DNA of 64,000 nucleotides from assembly GCA_018873245.2 (NCBI GenBank), contig JAEMBT020000005.1, positions 2,678,001-2,742,000 of the forward strand, written 5' to 3'. The stretch is from Archegozetes longisetosus (taxonomy: Eukaryota > Arthropoda > Arachnida > Sarcoptiformes > Trhypochthoniidae). The position numbers were made by a program, and so were the translations under genes. Positions 41,201 to 50,700 of the stretch are shown in pieces; positions within the stretch are counted from its first letter, which is position 1, and every line of letters starts with the position of its first letter. The notes below the pieces were generated by a model, which made no database searches, had not been told where the DNA came from, and saw only the letters and a list, made by a program, of their open reading frames with translations.

Positions 41201-42934
41201 AATAGAAATTCAAACATTCATAAAAAGGCTTCACATGATAGAAGATGCAACTCTTGGCTTTCAGATTACATCCAATCAGTCAGTATTGACGAATCTCACA
41301 ACAACAATCATTACAAATCTGCTCATCAGCTAAAAAGAAGAGGAAACCATTGTTCGTCCAGCGGTAATAAATAGTGAAAAATTGTCATTAGAATTATCAT
41401 TAGACTGGATAGTGATTCTGTAATCTTCTTAATATTTTTCGTGTACAGACGAGACCTCAGAGGATGAATGTTCAGCAGTTGGGCGGAGCAAAAGAACTGT
41501 CATATCAGCAAAGACTCAGATGGATTTCGGTAGCTAATCATCAATACTTTTAGGATTACCAGTTTTTATGACTAACTTATAGGTCATTAAACATTTACAT
41601 TAGAACTAACTGCTGACGGTCTTTATAGATACAGAAGTGCAAGCAGAAGATGACGAATCAATGAGTCAAATCAGTGATACTATCTCTGAAGGTGCACTTC
41701 TCAGAGAAATCGATCAACTCAAACATCAATTAACAGCACAAATTGGCCAAACGGATCAGCTTATTATTGATCGCAATAAGGCTGTACTTCAAATCCAACA
41801 GTTTTACGAAAAGGCTTTACATAATAAAGAAGAAAGTCTTAAACAACAAATTCAGATTAATTCCAATCTAAATGATGCCTATAAGCAACTCCAAGACAGA
41901 CTTACAAACCAAACAAAAAAACTTCACCAGAATCTTCACAAACGTTCCAATCAGATTCTATTCGACTTAACTAATTCTTCAGTTTGTTTTGCGTTCATAA
42001 ATGAAACGGAAAGAAGTTTATATCAACAAATAAGAAATGCCTTCTCAACAGTCATCTATAACTTAATGATTGAGTTAGTATTAGAGTCAGAGGAATACGA
42101 AGTTAAGCAAAATAAAGAAACCAAAATACAACTAGTAAATCAGCAATTAATTGAGGCTTTTGCTGGATTTAAGGATAGATTACAAACCATCCATCCCAAC
42201 ACATACAAACAGTTGACATCTGATGAAACAGGTTAAGAGGTTAAAAATTCATTCCTCTCTTTACTCTATAACTCTTATTGTCGTTTTAGCTCAACACATC
42301 AACCTCACCAACTCCAATACTGATCTTAGACTAGCATCCACCAATCAAAAGGTGGGTTAATCACACTCTCACTTGCACTACATTTCCCACTCACTTTATC
42401 CTCTCATAAATTGTCACTTTCTATCAATCACACCTTCCAATACAGTTATATTATACTTATAATCAGCCTTACTATATGTTACACTTAGAACTTAATAATC
42501 CGTGATAGCAGCTTCAAGTGATGCGTTGTGATGCCACGCTTCGCATCAGACCATATCTCCAGATACTAACAAACTTATAGAATATTAGATATAGCAATCA
42601 AAACAAATCTAAAATCAAATCTTGCGACAAATCGACACGCATCACACAGAGATTCATGTGACATTAGCCTTCTTCTTGCTGCTATCGCCGATTATTAACT
42701 TTTCAACTGTATCAAATGTTCTCATTTAAATAGATGGCCATAACTGCTGCTAATCAATCGATTGACAGCTTATCGATATTGAGTCAACTGTATGTACAAA
42801 ACTCCCAACTTCTGAAAGAGCTTCAATTAAACGAAGAACAGAAGCGAAAAATTGAAAAAGAAAACTCTCGACTCCATTATAAATGCAAAGTGTTAAGTAA
42901 ATTACTTTCTGAAATAACTAATGGCTCTCAATAA
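8100..42934 (+). CDS. NIN: Ninein / ninein-like centrosomal EF-hand coiled-coil protein
   Basis: Fourteen exons: 8100-8291, 9096-9667, 34101-34173, 38938-39042, 39116-39156, 39592-39732, 39920-40094, 40181-40297, 40896-40988, 41126-41363, 41449-41529, 41629-42231, 42290-42351, 42734-42934 (897 aa). All phases agree. Ninein anchors microtubule minus ends at centrosomes and binds dynein. The N-terminus follows human NINL closely: YVGQLFQVFKSCDIFGTGLL, LIGNDLIAKINFDDFKEIF, then QLGVGKNGYLNFDELYRVCE and LFDKLDYDQDGKVSFDEF, a canonical EF loop at residue 160. A further loop (DPDRNG, residues 250-255) is split by the 24.4-kb intron 2. GFNTKSKVNIQEL matches the last degenerate EF-hand. The remainder is coiled coil (for example EKKYNEQIRLLEEELQKEKE). 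Much shorter than human ninein (about 2090) but near Drosophila Bsg25D. The XK-related gene lies antisense inside intron 2. Confidence 0.92.
8307..8440. repeat. Tandem repeat in ninein intron 1, ~5 copies
   Basis: Five diverged copies of about 26-30 bp sharing ATAGTCATACCTGTAGTTTA; the later copies carry CTTTCGTTTT instead of CTGTAGTTTA. Wholly inside the 804-nt intron 8292-9095. A second weak array (TTCTGTAGTTCTCTAA, 9020-9085) sits just before the exon 2 acceptor. Confidence 0.7.
9687..9745. repeat. Tandem repeat, ~19-bp unit, just inside ninein intron 2
   Basis: About three and a half copies of TTCATCTGATAAACATAT begin about 20 bases after the exon 2 donor. Confidence 0.65.
10230..10302. 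repeat. GC-rich 24-bp repeat, 3 copies, over the XK-related stop codon
   Basis: Units 10230-10253, 10254-10277 and 10278-10302 share TATTAACAGCAACGCGCATA with small changes. They are markedly richer in GC than their surroundings. The third copy encodes the last residues and the TAA stop of the XK-related protein on the minus strand. Because 24 is a multiple of three, copy-number change keeps frame. Confidence 0.75.
10280..17657 (-). CDS. XK-related protein (Xkr family, multipass membrane protein)
   Basis: Six exons on the minus strand: 17657-17329, 17027-16617, 16375-16253, 12129-11985, 11905-11743, 10887-10280 (592 aa); every junction keeps phase. Xkr proteins are plasma-membrane proteins; some (CED-8, XKR4/8/9) are caspase-activated phospholipid scramblases. 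A ~185-residue His/Ser/Gly-rich N-terminal region leads into TM1 (FSIFSAIFTIISLISYVIDI) and TM2 (FAITIIPSITVNIFSIKW). Then come VLVHLLLLGPVLRYIELVWY, HEDRDTALLSLLKSFMQCAP, LFELSWSLASYNRALR, LQFLWRFCTIGSRVLAIALF and FMIIYYWFFHPNGRP, all family landmarks in order. Only about 15 residues follow the last membrane segment. The start is less certain: an acceptor-like TTTTTAG lies 14 bases upstream of the ATG, so a further upstream exon is possible. The whole gene lies inside ninein intron 2. A subfamily (XKR4/6/7-like) cannot be fixed by eye. Confidence 0.88.
10950..11055. repeat. Tandem repeat, 20-bp unit, ~5 copies
   Basis: Units of the type TCGGGTTTGAAGTCTATTCT, more diverged towards the right. 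Just upstream of the acceptor of the last XK-related exon (gene read on the minus strand), inside its 855-nt final intron. Confidence 0.7.
11455..11506. repeat. Compound microsatellite (TC)n(AC)n
   Basis: About 16 TC units pass directly into about 10 AC units. In the last intron of the XK-related gene. Confidence 0.95.
12991..13053. repeat. Tandem repeat, 12-bp unit, ~5 copies
   Basis: Copies of GAAGAAGTATCT with single changes, inside the long XK-related intron. Confidence 0.75.
13579..13645. repeat. Tandem repeat, 24-bp unit, ~2.7 copies
   Basis: Copies of TCAATTCTTTACTATTTCTT with a short spacer; the last copy is diverged. Confidence 0.7.
14761..14875. repeat. Diverged tandem repeat, ~30-35-bp unit, 3 copies
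   Basis: Three copies share ATACAGTATT...TTCGTATGC. A partial inverted match (TAATACTGTAAGCATTATGCG) follows at about 14893-14915, so the locus can also fold back on itself. Confidence 0.55.
16381..16462. repeat. Tandem repeat, ~18-bp unit, in the 241-nt XK-related intron
   Basis: About four to five copies of CAATCAAAATACAAAAATA. It begins only a few bases from the acceptor of the 16375-16253 exon and fills a third of the intron. Confidence 0.75.
17046..17168. repeat. Tandem repeat, ~21-bp unit, ~6 copies, in XK-related intron 1
   Basis: Copies of AATAAGAATCCAGTTTAAAG with drift to AATAGGAATCGAGTTTTAAA. Fills the left part of the 301-nt intron between the first two coding exons. Confidence 0.75.
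18879..18943. repeat. Tandem repeat, ~24-bp unit, 3 copies
   Basis: Three copies of TATAGCTATCTTATATTCAT with small changes. Confidence 0.7.
20432..20496. repeat. Tandem repeat, ~22-bp unit, 3 copies
   Basis: Three copies of CAGATAATATTCTGTTTAGAA with small changes. Confidence 0.65.
20831..20901. repeat. Tandem repeat, ~20-bp unit, 3.5 copies
   Basis: Copies of AACTGTAAGACTGCTACACC, the third with a small insertion. High identity suggests a young array. Confidence 0.8.
21778..21810. repeat. (GA)n microsatellite
   Basis: A short GA run with a few interruptions. Confidence 0.85.
31141..31197. repeat. (AG)n microsatellite, 57 bp, uninterrupted
   Basis: A pure AG run of about 28 units within ninein intron 2. 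It is complementary to the CT run about 1 kb further on. Confidence 0.97.
32224..32286. repeat. (CT)n microsatellite, 63 bp, uninterrupted
   Basis: A pure CT run of about 31 units within ninein intron 2, opposite in sense to the AG run at 31141-31197. Confidence 0.97.
33638..33693. repeat. CT-rich tandem repeat, ~14-bp unit, 4 copies
   Basis: Copies of ATCGCTCTCTCAAA about 400 bases before the ninein exon 3 acceptor. A 16-bp array (AATACATCAGACTG type) follows at 33803-33845. Confidence 0.65.
37766..37888 (+). other. Candidate cassette exon in ninein intron 3
   Basis: A 123-nt open segment lies between TTTTTACAACAG and GTTTCC. It would code for 41 residues, including QKNFYEISENLQKLLKVSQL, a coiled-coil-like run. 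Both ends are phase 0, as are the flanking ninein exons, so including or skipping it keeps frame. It has no counterpart in the NINL sequence I recall, and I left it out of the main model. Confidence 0.25.
38474..38553. repeat. Tandem repeat, ~15-bp unit, ~5 copies
   Basis: Copies of TCTAAAAACTGC and close variants about 400 bases before ninein exon 4. Confidence 0.75.
39764..39832. repeat. Perfect inverted repeat (hairpin) in a ninein intron
   Basis: CTGCTATAAAGTGTTATCT at 39770-39788 is exactly complementary to 39808-39826, with a 19-base loop. Six more bases on each side pair with two mismatches, giving a stem of about 25 bp. It lies wholly in the 187-nt intron 39733-39919 and is short for a canonical microRNA precursor. 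Confidence 0.85.
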
Positions 42935-43124
42935 TAGTGACGTTCACTGTTCAGTCAGTGATCAATTGGTTTACTGCTAGAGATGAGAATAAGGAAACAA
43001 TTTGTTGTTTTTCATTATAAACTCTGGTATTGTGGATGTCATCTCATTATTTCTAACTTAAAGTCTCCCTTAATCTCAAGTCATAAAACATATGTAATTA
43101 TATTCATAAATAACTTCTAAAACT

Positions 43125-43130
43125 TTTATT
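43125..43130 (-). promoter_or_regulatory. Polyadenylation signal of the UPF0488 gene
   Basis: AATAAA on the minus strand, 82 bases past the stop codon of the gene at 43733-43212. The convergent ninein stop is at 42934, so the two 3' ends lie close together. Confidence 0.45.
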
Positions 43131-43211
43131 TAATTCTTAAGTAAAATCTATTCAATGAGTGAATTGTATGAATTGAAACAAAAATTATCTAAAATTACAG
43201 TTAGAAACGAA

Positions 43212-43733
43212 TTAGAAGTTAAATTTGAAGTCTTCATCCGAATTACTGTCATTATTGTCATTATTGTCGTTTGTTTTGTTATTATTGGACAAACATTTCT
43301 TAATAAACTTTGACTTATTCTTAACAACCGAATCATTAGTTTGAAGACATCTAACTTTGAGTTTGTTGTGATTAAACTTAAACTTATTGAGTTGTTCGCG
43401 CATTTCATTTCTATAATCGCCTAAAAACTGATGCATTACTTGTCTCTTCCTAATGACGGATGAATTAGTATTTGTTAATATTCTGAGCGCTTTCTCCAAC
43501 TCTTTGTTGACAACCGAGTGTTCAGAGCGCTGTCGAGTACTTGCGTTCAATTGTACTTCAATTGCGTTTATGCACCATTTCAGCTCTAATTCAAACCTCT
43601 GTTGTGCCTCCGCTGGTGTTTCCTCTTCAGATAACTCACTAACACTTTTTGATTGGTTCACTTGTTTAGAATTGAGTGAATTAAGTTTCAGATTATTAGA
43701 TTTGTTGGCATTTTTAGCACATTTTTTAGACAT
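43212..43733 (-). CDS. UPF0488 family protein (C8orf33-like)
   Basis: Intronless gene of 173 codons with ATG at 43733 and stop at 43212. The function of the family is not established. Recognition rests on two linked motifs: RFELELKWCINAIEVQL (about residues 46-62), then EKALRILTNTNSSVIRKRQV followed by MHQFLGDYRNEMREQ (about 79-113). Human C8orf33 has the same order: a WC.EQLE.GL helix, a LR.LRS.....KRQ run and a (F/L)GDYR.(Q/K)M motif. The ends are low-complexity: Lys/Asn/Ser-rich at the front and Asn/Asp-rich at the back. No signal peptide or membrane segment is visible, so a soluble nuclear or cytoplasmic protein is likely. It converges with ninein (277 bp apart) and is followed on its 5' side by the 3' end of the calpain gene on the same strand. 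Confidence 0.82.
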   Translation of the reverse strand: MSKKCAKNANKSNNLKLNSLNSKQVNQSKSVSELSEEETPAEAQQRFELELKWCINAIEVQLNASTRQRSEHSVVNKELEKALRILTNTNSSVIRKRQVMHQFLGDYRNEMREQLNKFKFNHNKLKVRCLQTNDSVVKNKSKFIKKCLSNNNKTNDNNDNNDSNSDEDFKFNF

Positions 43734-43867
43734 TATACTAGTTATAAATATTTGTAAATAAAACTAATATGACGAATAATCATATGTCAAAAAACATCAT
43801 GGACTTTAATATACAACAACGACATCTGTTAATCAAATTATCGTTAAATATAAAGATTTCTTAGGCA

Positions 43868-44137
43868 CTATACTTGCCTTCATTTACATCAAGTATTAGG
43901 TACACAGCAACGTTAAGCAGTTAACTTTACTTCTCTTACTAGTGCTATGAGCGCCTTTCTCTAACCTAACCTAACCTAATCTAACTTAACCTAACCTAAC
44001 CAACTTGACCTATATGTTGGTTTTAGGCATATATTAGTTAACTTAGTTTAGGGAAATAGCGTTGTAGATATGAAAGCCAAGTATGAATGGTCCACATGAC
44101 TCCTGTGTACCTAATACTTAGTACAAATGAAGTATAG
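43868..44137. mobile_element. 270-bp TIR element (MITE-like) around a telomere-like repeat
   Basis: 43891-43907 (AAGTATTAGGTACACAG) is exactly repeated in inverse orientation at 44103-44119. The match extends outward imperfectly to CTATACTT at 43868 and AAGTATAG at 44137, giving arms of about 35-40 bp. There is no coding sequence and no target-site duplication that I can see. Both arms also contain the TATTAGG string, echoing the TTAGG block inside. Confidence 0.6.
43961..44001. repeat. Interstitial telomere-like repeat (CCTAA/TTAGG)n
   Basis: Eight head-to-tail pentamers of the CTAAC/CCTAA type, six of them perfect. TTAGG is the ancestral arthropod telomere repeat, so this supports the arthropod reading of the window. 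It is only 41 bp long and flanked by unique sequence, so this is not a chromosome end. Confidence 0.8.
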
Positions 44138-44759
44138 AACAAACACTGAAATATGATAACTTGAACCATGGATAAAGTATGAGATTCTTAGGTAAGAGAC
44201 TGGTACATATGATAAATCGAAACAATGAAATAATCAACATTTTTTATTCAAAATTAAATTTAATATGAGGTATTATAAAGTCAACAAATCATTTACTTTG
44301 TTTAGCAAACAAGCGACAAAATAAACTTTTAGTAAAACTTCTTAACGAGTTCTTAACACTTGGTTAAACTTCTATTTGAAACATTTAGAATAAGTTCTAT
44401 CATGATTTAGTCAATTTTTATATTGATTGCCAAAGTTTCTGATCAATAGATATCTGAATAGAGTGATTAAATTCGATAACTAACCGTAAAATTTGAATGA
44501 AAGTTTCAGAAACATTCAAAGAGATTTAAAAGTTATATTTTGTCTATAAATCTTATATTCATAGCAGTCAAACCTTAACTCTTAAGTAGAGAAGTAGAGA
44601 ATATTCTAGTTTGAGAGTCAAAAATATAAAATAGTCAAACACTTGAAACATGTCGCAAAATATATCTCATTTAAAGCAATAGCTAAATATATAAATCCAA
44701 TTGACGAAAGGCAGTCATATATTCGGAAGCTTTTATGTTGCAACCAAGTCGTGAACGGA

Positions 44760-47700
44760 TTAACAGTAAATAATTCTCTCCACAAACTGAAAAATAAAAA
44801 CAATTTTAGAAAAATACCAAATCATTTGCAAGTTTCAGTTCAACTATTGATTGAGCGATAACTTACTTCTTCAAGAGTAAATGTTGGATTGGTTTGCGTA
44901 AGATTTGATGCATATCTAGAGCTACTAAAAGGCAAATTAGTTGCTGGGCGTGAATCTTGGGCACTTTTTGACTTTTCCTTCCATATGTCAATACTATGCT
45001 TCAACTTCATTGAAGAATGTATGAAATCATCAAATGTTAACGCTTTCTCCGACTTCTCATCTTTTTTAGCGCCAGCAATCACTCCATATCTGTGTATCAG
45101 AATTTGTAGTATTGAACGATTCACGTTGAGACCAATTTCATGAAATGCTGCTTTCAATTCATGCGCTGATATTGTATTACTGCTGTCGACGTCATGTTTT
45201 TTGAACACTGAACACCAGTGGCGAATGTTTCGCCAGAGTTGAGTAAATTCGTCAAAACCAAGTTTTCCTTTAATACATCAATATTCGATTCAATTTCAAT
45301 TTCAAATTCAATTACTATTTCAATTGGCATTAAGCTGTAACTGACCAGTTCTGTCGTTATCTAACATTGCAACCATTGATCTGCACGACTCCAGTGAAAA
45401 GCCGTCAAATTTGAATTCTAAATAAAATTTAAACAAACGCTTTTAGCTCGAGGCCAAATCGCAAATCAGATTTGAAACTTGAAAAGATTTGAAACATTTG
45501 AACAATCATTTTAAATTATAAGTGAACGATATGTTAAGACATAAAGATTGCACAGAAAAGCAATCAATACAGCAGTACTTGTGAGCTTAAACTTGAACTA
45601 AATTCATCATATTCGAGCTAGTATAAAATCCTCTGTCAAAATTATTTTCGAAAAAATCTTCAAATCTGAAGAAAAGGAAAGATGAGATAACTTGTGTAAT
45701 ATCATGTTTAATGAAGTAAGTTATATTTAGCTCAAGTTTAATCAATTAGAAGTGATGTATGATTAGTTAAAAATAGAAGTACACAGAGACAGCACAACAT
45801 TGAATACCTACTGACAAACAACACACTAATGAGGACTAGTGCTATAATATAACATAACATAAGACTTACCCGCAAAAACTAATTGGAAATTAATGCGAAA
45901 GAAAACAGACATTGTTAATCAAGTGTTAGATCACGGGAATATTGACAATGGACTAAACATTTCATCTGATCTACTGTTTGTACCTTTTTTCAATGCATGG
46001 TTCATTATTTGCTGGAGTTCTATAGCATCGACTTCCATATCTTCACCTGTTATCAAATGATGGCAATGAGCAACTTAAGTCATGTTCGTTAGATTAACTT
46101 CTTATGCAGCTAAGTACTATGAATACAGACCTGCAAGCTTTGCAAAAAATGAGTTGATAGACGATTCTGCCTGTTTCACTTGATTCTGATCCACATTCTC
46201 TGTCTTCAAACATAATTAAGAAATCTTAGCAATCAATTAGTTAAAACATTAATGTATTCGCTTTAGTCATGATAAGTATGATTAATGTATTAAATAAAAA
46301 TGAGAAAAAAATCAAATATTAGGAAGTAATAAGAAAGAGATGAATATCATTTCACTGTATAGTTTGATGCAATTTAATCAGTCATTCATGCAAGAACAAT
46401 AATTAATAAGATTATCACCAATTAATAGAGTTAATCGAAAATGGAAACAAAAACATAAAATTGAAACTAAACGAACCACTTGAGAATTACTGAAAACGTT
46501 CCAACAGGTGGTAAGCAAATTAATAACTGAGAAACTAGATGCAAGTGCATCGTCATGATTAGGTGCGACAGACCGTTCGGGCTGTTGCGGATCAGTACTG
46601 GTATCTTCAACCAAATTATCTGAAACCTATTAATCGTCAATTAAACTTGTCTAATCACTTTTAGTTCACAATATCGAGGTATTATTACAATTGCATTCCG
46701 ATAACAACCAATAAATTCAATCAATTATAAATGACTTTCATGAACAATAACTTAATATCTATAGTATACATACTCCATTCTTCTTGTCTGACTCATTTTC
46801 TACCAGTCCTACTTCATCGTCATTTTCCGCGACATTTTGTGGAGGTTTTTCAGTAAAAAAGCGAATTAAAAATTCTCCCTCTTCGTTAGGATCAAAAGTG
46901 GATGGAATTATGCAATACTTTCCTTATGAATAGGTGAGACGCGTTAAGTGTTATTTTGATCTTAAACTTATGGTTAAGTTGTATAAGAACCTGGTTTTAA
47001 TCGGAATCTGCCACTAATTTCTCTCAAATTAATAAATGTTGGCGAACGCGCCACCGAAGCATTGTATTTAAAGTATTCAGTTGTGAGCAATTGTTGACAT
47101 GCATCGCGATTAAATCTATAGTATATTATTCCAATCAGTCATCTTTGTTATTTATGCAAATTTGGTTAATTAAATCAATCAAATACTTGGATTGATACGC
47201 AGGTGGATCTATGGTATGTCCTTCTTTGATTTCGTAAACAGCGAACCCAATGGTCAGACTGTCTAAACCCATTTTTCTCTTGGCGCGATGGTTTTTTTGC
47301 ATTAGCGCCACAACACATGTGCCTAAAAATTATAGTCAATAGTATTCAATCAAAATGTTCCCTGATCGTCATTTTCAAGTCATACAGAGATCGTCGTCGT
47401 CGTCTTCATCGTGATCTACCAAAGTAATCAAATATTGAGGATTCATGTGAAATGTTGATAGATGATTTCGACAGCCACCGGCACTTATCTAAAAGTAAAT
47501 CTCATTTTTATGCTAACGATAACTAATTCATGATCAAAACTGAGTGATTCAACAAAAATCCTCAATTTTGATGATGAAAATGAGGATTAACTAGGAATGA
47601 AACTTACACCACGAATCCAAGAGCCTTCAAAGTATGACACTTCCCAATGGCGCTTTTCATCTAAAATTGACATTTTCAAAATTAGTAATCAATCATAATA

Positions 47701-50700
47701 TTTGTTTCTACGACAAACCATCTAAAGAATCAGGTGTAATATTGCAGATCTCAAGTCTTGTAAAGTTATTCTTGAAGTCAGTGAACGACATCCAAAACTC
47801 TCCATCGGCATCAAAAGTGAGACCTAATTCTTGTTTTTCGCGGTCAGAGACAACAGTCCACTCGCGTGATCTGAGTAGAGAGAAAAGAGCGTAAAAGATG
47901 CGTGAAGAAGGATTAATGAAATAGAAGAAGAATGAATGCTGACTTGTCACTCCAGGCCCCCTTCCATTCTGCTTCATTACCCCATGGGTTCCTTACTCTA
48001 ATTAATGGTATTTTTCCCTGAAGGCGTGATGTACTTAATTGGACTAATTTGACTGCAGTCACGGAATACGCGTGTCCTCGAATTAAACCTTTAAAACCAC
48101 AAAATCTTTAATTAATCAAATATTTTCCTTCAAACGATTCCACGAACTTAGAAATACGTAAAAGATTACCGTTTGAAAGTTCAGATTCCATCTGAGATGA
48201 GTCAAGAGCTTCAATACTGCAGCCAAGGAATGACGAACGATCGCAAGCCTTTAGCATAATTTGCAATAAATTGGGAGGACATTCGTTAGACTGAAGATCA
48301 AATTGTTCATTTAAACCTCCTGTAAAATGAGACTAATTGTATTAAGATATATCAAGTTTAGAATAATGACTAAACCTGTAAAGTCCTCCATGGCTTCACC
48401 GGTTGTTCCGCCTTTTAATGCTTCGTAAGAACCATGCAATCTATCAAAAATAATTCAAACTTCAAACTATTTCATAAGTTTGTTAATCTTTTTCAACCCA
48501 TTGTCAAACTAGAATAATCTACAAACAAGTTCTATGCTAAATCTTAACAAATAATTAATCAATTTCTGCATTCATGACTTTTAATTAACAAGTCGTGAAA
48601 TTTTTATGCAAAGTTTAAAAATGAAAAAGTTTTTAAAATCAAAATTCTCAAAAATGAAATAAAAAAGTTCTACAAAATTAAATCAAATATTAATAAAATA
48701 ATGAATTTGTTAACCATATCCAATAGTGAAATTAAATCGATTGAGTAAAACATGACTATTGGATGGAGATTAAATTAATTGAAAAAATGTTTTTATTATT
48801 AAGGATACTTATAATGTGATTGTCACGTCGTTCTACTTTCATAATTAATTGATAACACCTCGTAGTTATATAAGATCTTTATAACTATCCTTTACGCAGA
48901 CAAATAGTAGTACTAATGCACAAATGGGTGAAAGGCTGAGCAATTTTTTATTAATATTAAATTTTTTAAATTAAATATTCGAGAATAAAAATAAAATTTA
49001 TTGAATTACTTGGCGTATGCCTTTTCAAGTAATGCACTCCAAAATTCACTTTTATCTTTTGAATGCATAAGCATTAACTGTCCATTAATGGTCGGAAGTC
49101 GATCATCGACCACAACATCAATCCATCGACCGTATTGCCAAAAACGAAAATGAAATATTCCTTCAGTAATCAAATTAAGGCAAATAAGAAAAGTCAATAC
49201 GATTTAAACTACAAAGTTTGCTGACCTGCATATTCCGGTTCATCAAATGTTTGGTCGTGAGGCACAACTCGATTAAAAAGTTTCTGATTGAGTGTTAGAT
49301 TTGCGACAGCTATGACAAGATCATTGAATAAATGAATAAGTTATTAGAAATGATTGGCAAAAGTTTGAAGTAGTTGAAAATAAGAATATATTACCAGCTA
49401 ATAGCCAGCAATTGCCGAGTTCTCCTTGACAGACATCGAGTCGATGTGCGCCTAATAATAAAACATTGAATGCAATACAAAATAATCACTAACAAAGTTA
49501 CATTGAAGGCAGTACAAAACAATTGCTAATTAAATTTTGCTCTTATCCTGTATGATAGCATTGCATTACTATGACATTCCAAGTGTGGTAATGCAGCCAA
49601 CACTAACCTTCAATAATAAACTGAGGCTTGTTGACTAACTCTGAAGGTCGGACCCATTGGAAAGCTCTTCTACCTTTGCCAGGGGTAAGATAAAAGGAAG
49701 AATCGTTAGCAGGAAATGAGTCGTCTTCAAAGAGTTTGCCATCTCTCAAGCATTTGTCCCTGATTTGATAATAATCTTGAACTTTGCCAGTAGGCAAAAC
49801 ATTAATTCCAGATTTTCTCTCTCCTAACTGTGAAAAACAAATATTTAAATATACCTTTCAAACAAACTAAAGCATCTGTTACTCTTCTAAAAGCTCGTGT
49901 CTATTCATAATTACTTGAGAGTAACTAATATTGGACCACATAATGACTAAAACGCTCAGACAAATCTGACAAACAGTAGTAAGTTATGGAAAGTAAAAGT
50001 TTGTGTATATCTATAAACATTAGTAACTTATGAAGACTTTGTTTGGTTGTGCATAACTAAAATTAGGAGACTGTAAAAGAGAAGTGAACTAATACATGAC
50101 TAATACAACTATATTGGAGTGGTGTTTAAATTGAATAAGATTCTAGGTTATATTTTGTTCATGGTTTCTATGAGTACGAGATATGAGAAACACATGTCAC
50201 GCCAGAAACCAAATAAATTTTCTGCTTAAATACAGACTGTTTTAATATTTAATTGTTATATCAATTATACTTATGTTTGCGTTCAATATGATCATAGTTT
50301 ATAGTAAAACATTAGCGCAAATTATTTATTGACAGGTGTAATCATTCGATAATAATCAAATGTAAACAAAGTCAGTCATTTTTTTTCATATATATGTCAC
50401 ATCATTTATAGCTTTAATCACAAATTTGATTTAAGCGTTAACTATAGAAAGTTTAGGTAAGTATTAATAAAAGAAAAAAGTATTAATGAATAGCTGTAAT
50501 GAGTAACTACAATGAATAACTTTAGTATTATTAATATAATTATTGTTTATAATTTAAAACATTAGTATACCTTATAGAATATTGGTTCAGGCATGTTTCA
50601 AATCTTCATTAGTATATTATCACTTATTTTTTATCTATTGAAAGCCAATTAGTACTCAATTGGATATCTGTCGCACAAATATTAGATTAGTCAAAACAAA

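Larger units (their letters stand above)
43734..44759. other. Intergenic region between the UPF0488 and calpain genes
   Basis: About 1 kb. Its left half contains the TIR element at 43868-44137. A minus-strand AATAAA at about 44243-44248 could end the calpain transcript. I see nothing else. Confidence 0.6.

Noticed and set aside
43961-44001. Reading the CCTAA block as a chromosome end
   Set aside because: Only 41 bp, imperfect, with single-copy genes on both sides.
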